A DNA stretch of 10,489 nt from Turicibacter sp. UBA7094 (GTDB taxonomy: Bacteria; Bacillota_I; Bacilli_A; MOL361; Turicibacteraceae). Position 1 is the stretch's first letter, and every line of letters begins with the position of its first letter. Location: contig DKYS01000097.1 in the NCBI GenBank assembly GCA_002493395.1, positions 1 to 10,489 on the forward strand. The letters run 5' to 3'. Below the pieces are notes generated by a model. That model made no database searches, had not been told where the DNA came from, and saw only the letters and a program-made list of their open reading frames with translations. Position numbers and translations under genes: made by a program. Below, one piece after another: positions 6,471 to 10,489 of the stretch.

Positions 6471-6486
6471 TGACATTATCACCCAT
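6471..6486. promoter_or_regulatory. Shared 16-bp upstream element, copy 1
   Basis: TGACATTATCACCCAT recurs at 7444-7459 with one mismatch. This copy lies 110 bases upstream of the SH3-protein start and upstream of its candidate promoter. It could be an activator or repressor site, but no protein can be assigned to it. Confidence 0.45.
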
Positions 6487-6487
6487 T

Positions 6488-6527
6488 AAAAAATCTCTTC
6501 CCTCACTTAACGTGCGGGAAGAGATTT
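6488..6527 (-). terminator. Terminator of the 271-residue exported protein gene
   Basis: A perfect 12-bp stem, AAATCTCTTCCC (6491-6502 on the plus strand) with GGGAAGAGATTT (6516-6527), encloses a 13-base loop. On the minus strand it is followed by T residues (A run 6488-6493). It lies 9 bases after the stop codon. Confidence 0.92.
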
Positions 6528-6536
6528 CATTGTTTG

Positions 6537-7352
6537 TTAATAGGCTGAAAGATACTCAATGGCCGGACGGTTTCCAACCCCATCTGCCGTTAAAATGCGT
6601 TCAACACGACCACTCGGTGATTCCACAACAATTTTTAAATGAGGGATTCCATCCGGAATATAACATTTCAGCGATACGACATCATTTTCACTTGCTATAT
6701 ATTTTTCAAAAGCTACTCCGTCTTCTACTAAATCGCCCGCTTCAAATTTAAGGCGATATAACTTAACCGTCGAACCAACCTCTTTAGGTACAATTAATAG
6801 ATGTTCTTCAACTAAATCTTCATGATATTCTGCTACATTTAATTGGTTAAGTACCGATAATTGCGATGACGATGGGCGATGAACAAGGGCCCCTATCTGA
6901 TTAGCGTTCATTTGTAACCCTAATAAACGAACAGCCGAACGATCACTGACGACAGGTTCTTCTGCTACCATAACTTCTGGTTCCCTCTCTTCTTCAATAA
7001 TAGGCGTCACTTCATTTTCAACCACTGGTTGAGGTGCTATTGGTTCTGAAACTTCCACCGTTGGACTTTCAACGGCCTCCGGTTCCCATGATTCTGTATC
7101 CGGTTGATTTTCTTCGTTTACAACGGATTCCTTCTCTTCTATTTCCACCTTTGGTGTCTCGTCCTGAATAAGTTTAATCTTGGTTGCCTCTAATAAAATT
7201 GGTTCAACTAATTTATCGTTTTCTTTAGCTTGAACAGACTCTACTTTTGCCGTTAAAACTGACGCACAAAGTGCGACAACTGTTAATCCAACAACAGATA
7301 TTCCAATTTGGCTCACTCTCGATTGAATACTTTGATACATTTTCCCCTTCAT
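6537..7352 (-). CDS. Exported Glu/Pro/Val-rich protein with a recurrent C-terminal domain
   Basis: This 271-residue protein is not one I recognise. Residues 16-36 (IGISVVGLTVVALCASVLTA) form a signal peptide or anchor. Residues about 60-135 are an acidic Glu/Pro/Val-rich spacer such as surface proteins use to cross the wall. Residues 140-271 look folded and mainly beta. The end contains a marked block: C230, then IPDGIPHLKIVVE, RVERILTADG and a final IEYL. The same block forms the C-terminus of the truncated gene at the right window edge, so this is a recurring domain. No LPXTG motif, SH3 fold or catalytic motif is seen. AGGAGG (7362-7367) with a 9-base spacer sets the start. It has its own promoter and terminator and lies downstream of the sigma/anti-sigma pair on the same strand. 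Confidence 0.75.
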   Translation of the reverse strand: MKGKMYQSIQSRVSQIGISVVGLTVVALCASVLTAKVESVQAKENDKLVEPILLEATKIKLIQDETPKVEIEEKESVVNEENQPDTESWEPEAVESPTVEVSEPIAPQPVVENEVTPIIEEEREPEVMVAEEPVVSDRSAVRLLGLQMNANQIGALVHRPSSSQLSVLNQLNVAEYHEDLVEEHLLIVPKEVGSTVKLYRLKFEAGDLVEDGVAFEKYIASENDVVSLKCYIPDGIPHLKIVVESPSGRVERILTADGVGNRPAIEYLSAY

Positions 7353-7413
7353 CTTCCCATGCCTCCTAAATTTTCATTAAAACCATAACCCCACGTTTCT
7401 TTAATTTCAATTA

Positions 7414-7442
7414 ATTATAACAAATTTCGTTTATTTTTTTAA
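7414..7442 (-). promoter_or_regulatory. Candidate promoter of the 271-residue exported protein gene
   Basis: On the minus strand TTAAAA (7442-7437) and TATAAT (7419-7414) are 17 bp apart, about 60 bases before the start codon. The shared 16-bp element abuts its upstream edge. Confidence 0.5.
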
Positions 7443-7443
7443 C

Positions 7444-7473
7444 TGACATTATCCCCCATAATCTCCATAATCT
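7444..7473. promoter_or_regulatory. Shared 16-bp element, copy 2, with adjoining tandem 9-mers
   Basis: TGACATTATCCCCCAT (7444-7459) matches the element at 6471-6486 at 15 of 16 positions. It overlaps two perfect tandem copies of CCATAATCT (7456-7464 and 7465-7473). It lies immediately upstream of the candidate -35 box of the 271-residue gene, a usual position for an activator. CCCAT/ATGGG (7455-7459 with 7475-7479) also makes a dyad here. Confidence 0.45.
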
Positions 7474-7517
7474 AATGGGATGTCTATAATTTCTTTTTTT
7501 ACAGATCTTTATCAAAT

Positions 7518-7538
7518 GGTGTGGGCTTCACCCACACC
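7518..7538 (-). terminator. Hairpin after the anti-sigma factor gene
   Basis: GGTGTGGG (7518-7525) and CCCACACC (7531-7538) form a perfect 8-bp GC-rich stem with loop CTTCA. It lies 19 bases after the minus-strand stop codon at 7558. The following minus-strand sequence (ATTTGATAAAG) has only a short T run, so termination may be incomplete and some transcript could continue into the 271-residue gene. Confidence 0.6.
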
Positions 7539-7557
7539 AAATATTATAGAACCTTTT

Positions 7558-9003
7558 TTACTTTAATGGAATCCTTAAACACCATGGCACATCTTCTTCA
7601 CTCGATTCTGGCATTAACGGAAGGGCCATCGTATAGGTTTTGTTGAGATCAATGTGATCTAATTTAATTTTATAAATTCCCTGTAATTCATCCTGTGGAG
7701 CAACAATCAACTGGCCTTCACGTCTTGCATAGTCTTTCATTGTTTCGTCAAATAAAACAAAGCTGTTTAAGTTACGTGCCGAATAAGTTGGTGGTATTTT
7801 TACGGTGACAATAACTTCATCATTTTGAAGTTCCACATTTTCAATGGTTACCTTCTCCACCGAATTGACCCAAATCTCATCAGTAATATAATCCATTAAT
7901 GGCTTAAATTCCGTTGGGAGTCCCCCGTTCAAATAATAGATCACTTCATTCAAGGCATATCCCGATGCTAATTCTTGCTCATTCGGTAGATGGGTAATTT
8001 TATCATATTCTTCCATAAAATTTACCTGATTAGGCGTTTGATAAATTTCGTACATCCAACCATCGACCTGAACATGGCGGGCAATTTCCTCTCTTGGATA
8101 AATCTCCACCCACTCAAGTTCAGTCATATCCGAATCTATCCCTAAACGCAACGAATATTCTTCTCCATTGAAATCCCCCAGTGTGAAGTTCGGCTCATAA
8201 ATATGTCCATTTGAGCCTTGAATCACAACTTGATCTAACTGATATCGAACCTCTTTAACAGCCTCTCCTTTAACACTCATCTCTAATGTTGTTGCTACTG
8301 GGCTCCTTAATAACTGATTAACGGAAATCAATGTCTTTTCGTACTCCACCTTTACGTTAGGTTTAAACTCTTCCGTTCCTTCCAATTTTGCAACCTTAAA
8401 TTTAAAATCCCATTTCCCTTCTAAAAAGTCATATCCATGCTCAATTCGGTTGATTCCCAATTCAATCGTTACCTCATCCCCTAAATTAAATGATGAAACA
8501 TCCGCTTCAATAATAATTGCTCCCGTTTTTTCATCAATTTTTCGTACCCGGAATCCATTTATTCCCTCAGGAATCTTATGATTCACACGTAATCGATAAC
8601 CTAAATTAAAAAAGTCATTCTCATTTAATCCCTCATACCCTTTCAAAAACTCACTTTCCACCGTTAACGACATAAGAAGAAGATTATCATCTAACACGAC
8701 TTCATCTACTGTAATCACCGAATCTTTATCCGTCTTTGACAAGCCTATCCCATTCGATAAATCTTGAAACTTTTCGGTTGGTCCCCCAAATAAATAATCT
8801 GAAAAATCATTAAAGGATTCACCTATTTCTTTCAAAGCATTAATGACCGGTGGTTGGCTGAGTCCAATCCCCCCAACTAAACAAAGACTCGCCACTATTG
8901 AGAGCACTCGCCTAGAACTCATCACTGTTTTATTCCCTTTTATTTCCTTTTTAGCTCGCTCCATTCCCCTAATAACGGCTTCTTCGTACATTTTCGAATT
9001 CAT
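7558..9003 (-). CDS. DUF4179-type transmembrane anti-sigma factor
   Basis: This 481-residue single-pass membrane protein has a short cytoplasmic head (1-32, with charged MERAKKEIKGNK), one hydrophobic segment (about 33-50, VLSIVASLCLVGGIGLSQ) and a large outside domain. The post-membrane segment ALKEIGESFNDFSDYLFGGP, followed by beta strands such as ITVDEVVLDDNLLLMSLTVESEF, is typical of DUF4179 proteins. The later half resembles the DUF5643-type beta domain often joined to it. In this family the short head is thought to hold the partner sigma factor inactive until the outside domain senses a signal. The start is set by AAAGGAGG inside the end of the sigma gene. Only one base separates the sigma stop from this ATG, implying translational coupling and balanced synthesis. 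The sensed signal is unknown. Confidence 0.82.
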   Translation of the reverse strand: MNSKMYEEAVIRGMERAKKEIKGNKTVMSSRRVLSIVASLCLVGGIGLSQPPVINALKEIGESFNDFSDYLFGGPTEKFQDLSNGIGLSKTDKDSVITVDEVVLDDNLLLMSLTVESEFLKGYEGLNENDFFNLGYRLRVNHKIPEGINGFRVRKIDEKTGAIIIEADVSSFNLGDEVTIELGINRIEHGYDFLEGKWDFKFKVAKLEGTEEFKPNVKVEYEKTLISVNQLLRSPVATTLEMSVKGEAVKEVRYQLDQVVIQGSNGHIYEPNFTLGDFNGEEYSLRLGIDSDMTELEWVEIYPREEIARHVQVDGWMYEIYQTPNQVNFMEEYDKITHLPNEQELASGYALNEVIYYLNGGLPTEFKPLMDYITDEIWVNSVEKVTIENVELQNDEVIVTVKIPPTYSARNLNSFVLFDETMKDYARREGQLIVAPQDELQGIYKIKLDHIDLNKTYTMALPLMPESSEEDVPWCLRIPLK

Positions 9004-9004
9004 C

Positions 9005-9547
9005 TTAACCTTCCTCCTTTAGCATCATCTCAAGTTCCTTTTTCCCTCTTCTTAAATGACTTTTTACCGTATTCGGTTTCATTTGAAGCCGAATAGAAAT
9101 ATCCTCAATACTTAAATCCTCAAAATAATACATCTTAATAATCGAACGGTATTCTGGGCGTAATTTTTGAATCGCCTGACTCAAATCTATCCTTTCTTCA
9201 ATCAGGCACCCTTTATGAGGGGCCTCAATTTCTTCCCCGAGTTCATTTAATTCTACCTTTTGAAAAGAGTTCATCGCTAAATTAATCAAAATTCTTGTCA
9301 TCCATGTCTTAAAATAATTCGGTTCTTTTAATTGGTGAATGTTTAAAAGCCCCCGATATGCTAACTCCTGAATTAAATCCATCACATCTTGTTCATTTTT
9401 CACATATCGATAAGCTATCTGTGTAAAGTATCCCTCATAACGTTTCATTAACTCTAAAAAGGCTAAATCATCCTTTTTCATTGCCCGCTTAACTAACCGA
9501 ACCTCTGATAATTGACTATAACGTTGTTCCCACCTAAAGACTATCAT
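9005..9547 (-). CDS. ECF-type RNA polymerase sigma factor
   Basis: At 180 residues it has the standard ECF size and only the two core domains. Region 2 spans about 23-93 (LVKRAMKKDDLAFLELMKRYEGYFTQIAYRYV, then DVMDLIQELAYRGLLNI and FKTWMTRILINLAMN). Region 4 spans about 121-172 (IQKLRPEYRSIIKMYYFEDLSIEDISIRLQMKPNTVKSHLRRGKKEL), including the helix-turn-helix that reads the -35 box. AAGGAGG (9553-9559) with a 5-base spacer supports the start. A second ATG at 9552 reads only ATG-AAA-TGA, a two-codon ORF overlapping the true start. The downstream gene is its evident anti-sigma partner. A promoter of ECF type lies just upstream, so it probably activates its own operon. Similar systems respond to envelope stress, but the inducer here is unknown. 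Confidence 0.92.
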   Translation of the reverse strand: MIVFRWEQRYSQLSEVRLVKRAMKKDDLAFLELMKRYEGYFTQIAYRYVKNEQDVMDLIQELAYRGLLNIHQLKEPNYFKTWMTRILINLAMNSFQKVELNELGEEIEAPHKGCLIEERIDLSQAIQKLRPEYRSIIKMYYFEDLSIEDISIRLQMKPNTVKSHLRRGKKELEMMLKEEG

Positions 9548-9584
9548 TTCATCCTCCTTATATTCCGTCGTTTATCCTCACTCT

Positions 9585-9616
9585 CTTAGAGTCTACTTGT
9601 TAGTAAAAAGTTGCAA
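9585..9616 (-). promoter_or_regulatory. Candidate autoregulated ECF promoter of the sigma/anti-sigma operon
   Basis: On the minus strand TTGCAAC (9616-9610), followed by a T-rich stretch, is separated by 16 bp from GACTCTAAG (9593-9585). A TGCAAC or TGAAAC -35 with about 16 bp to a GTC/CTAA-type -10 is the usual form of Firmicutes ECF promoters. The -10 deviates from the common CGTCTAA. It overlaps the small dyad ACTCT-CTT-AGAGT (9580-9592). The position, about 38 bases before the sigma start codon, fits. Confidence 0.55.
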
Positions 9617-9687
9617 AAATTTTATCGTCTTACTAAAATTATCCCATCATGAATATATTTTTTTTAAAATCAAATCCTATGAAAGAG

Positions 9688-9702
9688 TGATTTTATAAAT
9701 CA
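9688..9702. promoter_or_regulatory. Palindrome in the flavodoxin upstream region
   Basis: TGATTT-TAT-AAATCA is a perfect 15-bp palindrome 34 bases before the flavodoxin start codon. Its centre could overlap a TATAAA -10 box. It may be an operator, but it does not match the Fur or PerR consensus that I know. The rest of 9548-9735 is AT-rich and holds no gene. Confidence 0.35.
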
Positions 9703-9735
9703 TCACATTTTTACATAACTTAAGGAGATTATCTC

Positions 9736-10212
9736 ATGAACTATTCGATTGTTTACAGTAGTGTCACAGGTAATACTGAAAAATTAGCTAAAGCGATCAA
9801 AAATCACATCGGAGCTTGTTACTTCGGGAAACCGTCCAACGAAGCATTAGAGGCAGATGTCATCTTTGTTGGATTTTGGGCGACTAAAAACTCTTGTTCC
9901 GCCGATATTCAACGTTTTATTGAAAAGATGGCGAACAAAAAAGTGTTCATCTTCGGAACGGTAGGATATGACAATACACCTGCTTACTTTGAGGAAATCT
10001 TAAATAATGTAAAATCTCTTGTGCCCGCTTCTAATACCATAATCGGTGCTTATGCCTGCCAAGGAAAAGTTTCAGAAAAAAAACAGGAACAGCTAAAAGA
10101 AGCCGTACCTGAAAAATACGAAGCTATTAAAGATAATTTAGCTGAATCCATCCATCATCCTAATGAAAAAGATATCGACGGATTATTATCTGCGGTAAAA
10201 GCAGCGATTTAA
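9736..10212 (+). CDS. Flavodoxin-family protein
   Basis: This 158-residue soluble protein has the flavodoxin fold signature. A first beta strand runs into the FMN phosphate loop SSVTGNT (8-14), followed by VIFVGFWATKNSCSADIQRFI (42-62), KKVFIFGTVGYD (68-79) and a late ACQGKVSEKKQEQL block (107-120). It would bind FMN non-covalently and shuttle electrons, or act as the flavin half of a reductase. The GFW...KKVFxFGTxG pattern is that of the stand-alone flavodoxins common in gut Firmicutes. Some relatives (BilS) accompany bilirubin reductase, but no reductase gene lies in this window. AAGGAG with an 11-base spacer supports the start. It is a single-gene unit on the plus strand between two minus-strand envelope genes, with a terminator after it. 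Confidence 0.88.
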   Translation: MNYSIVYSSVTGNTEKLAKAIKNHIGACYFGKPSNEALEADVIFVGFWATKNSCSADIQRFIEKMANKKVFIFGTVGYDNTPAYFEEILNNVKSLVPASNTIIGAYACQGKVSEKKQEQLKEAVPEKYEAIKDNLAESIHHPNEKDIDGLLSAVKAAI

Positions 10213-10217
10213 AACAG

Positions 10218-10250
10218 AAAAGACCATCCCCCAAAGGATGATCTTTTTTT
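10218..10250. terminator. Bidirectional terminator after the flavodoxin gene
   Basis: AAAAGACCATCC (10218-10229) pairs with GGATGATCTTTT (10236-10247) with one C-A mismatch, followed by further T to 10250. The minus strand has a T-run too, so it may also end the truncated gene that stops at 10321. Confidence 0.85.
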
Positions 10251-10320
10251 ATCGAAGTTAAAAAATAATGTAACAATCAGGTTTAATACATGATAGCCTC
10301 TTTCCCATCATCACCATGAT

Positions 10321-10489
10321 CTATTCGCCGAATACCTCTAAATATTCAATTTGCTCTCGATCTCCACGACCATCATAAGTAATCAAATACTCAACCCTTT
10401 TCTCTTTATACTCCATCACAACCTTCAAATTCGGAATTCCTTCAGGAACGAGACATCTCACCTCAATGACCTGATTTTGCTCAATCACG
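10321..10489 (-). CDS. Partial gene: C-terminus of a paralogue of the 271-residue exported protein
   Basis: The minus-strand reading frame enters from the right window edge and ends at a TAG (10323-10321), showing 56 codons. The visible residues begin VIEQNQVIEVRC, continue VPEGIPNLKVVME and RVEYLITYDGRGDREQ, and finish IEYLEVFGE. Hand alignment with residues 225-268 of the exported protein encoded at 6537-7352 gives about 22 identities in 44 positions without gaps, including the Cys, the PxGIP motif, the RVE and TxDGxG motifs, and the terminal IEYL. It is therefore a second copy of the same unrecognised domain. The start, the N-terminus and any signal peptide lie outside the window. Confidence 0.8.
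   Translation of the reverse strand, partial: VIEQNQVIEVRCLVPEGIPNLKVVMEYKEKRVEYLITYDGRGDREQIEYLEVFGE

Noticed and set aside
6470..6751. Plus-strand ORF opposite the end of the 271-residue gene
   Set aside because: It runs through a clear terminator hairpin and is antisense to a supported gene.
7245..7352. Lipoprotein lipobox at the Cys in VVALCAS of the 271-residue protein
   Set aside because: The residue before Cys is Leu rather than Gly, Ala or Ser, so the lipobox rule is not met. The same applies to ASLC in the anti-sigma factor.
8540..8600. KIPEGINGFRV in the anti-sigma factor as another copy of the PxGIP domain
   Set aside because: Only the short IPEGI word matches; the Cys, RVE, TxDGxG and IEYL features are missing, so chance is more likely.
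9638..9650. ATTATCCCATCAT upstream of the sigma gene as a third copy of the shared 16-bp element
   Set aside because: It matches only about ten bases, needs a gap, and lacks TGAC; too weak in AT-rich DNA.

Overview
The window looks like chromosomal DNA from a low-GC Bacillota (Firmicutes) bacterium. Ribosome binding sites are strong (AAGGAGG type), intergenic DNA is AT-rich, and most genes end in short hairpin terminators. Protein families such as the CD3324-type HTH protein, the FusB/FBP-type EF-G-binding protein and the DUF4179 anti-sigma factor fit a gut Firmicute. A Turicibacter- or Erysipelotrichia-like host is my guess from family content and is not proven. I see no transposase, integrase, phage gene, tRNA, rRNA or CRISPR array. 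Intergenic gaps are all under 300 bases.

Left part (1-1335, plus strand). An untranslated stretch rich in mutually exclusive inverted repeats (1-268) precedes a small helix-turn-helix protein. A hairpin follows, then a FusB/FusC-family EF-G-binding zinc protein. The FusB-like gene ends in a bidirectional terminator shared with a convergent membrane-anchored metallophosphoesterase (minus strand, 1338-2168), which carries a GNRD variant of the usual GNHD motif. The gap at 2169-2464 holds a terminator and two near-identical 26-bp direct repeats. Each repeat is framed by its own, different, inverted repeat.

Middle part (2465-5877). An XRE-type regulator with a long helical C-terminus lies downstream of a MerR/BmrR-like regulator, both on the minus strand. 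The MerR gene is divergent from a MATE multidrug efflux pump. The shared 71-bp region shows a textbook MerR-controlled promoter: -35 and -10 boxes 19 bp apart with a perfect 17-bp palindrome between them. This is the most confidently readable regulatory circuit in the window.

Right part (5882-10489, mostly minus strand). This is an envelope-associated cluster: an exported SH3-domain protein, an exported Glu/Pro/Val-rich protein with a distinctive C-terminal domain, and an ECF sigma factor with its translationally coupled DUF4179 anti-sigma factor. A flavodoxin sits on the plus strand. At the window edge lies a truncated minus-strand gene whose visible C-terminus matches the C-terminal domain of the exported 271-residue protein (about 22 of 44 positions identical by hand alignment). 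The SH3 and 271-residue proteins also share a similar N-terminal export segment and a 16-bp upstream DNA element. I infer a small co-regulated set of exported proteins; control by the adjacent sigma factor is only a hypothesis.
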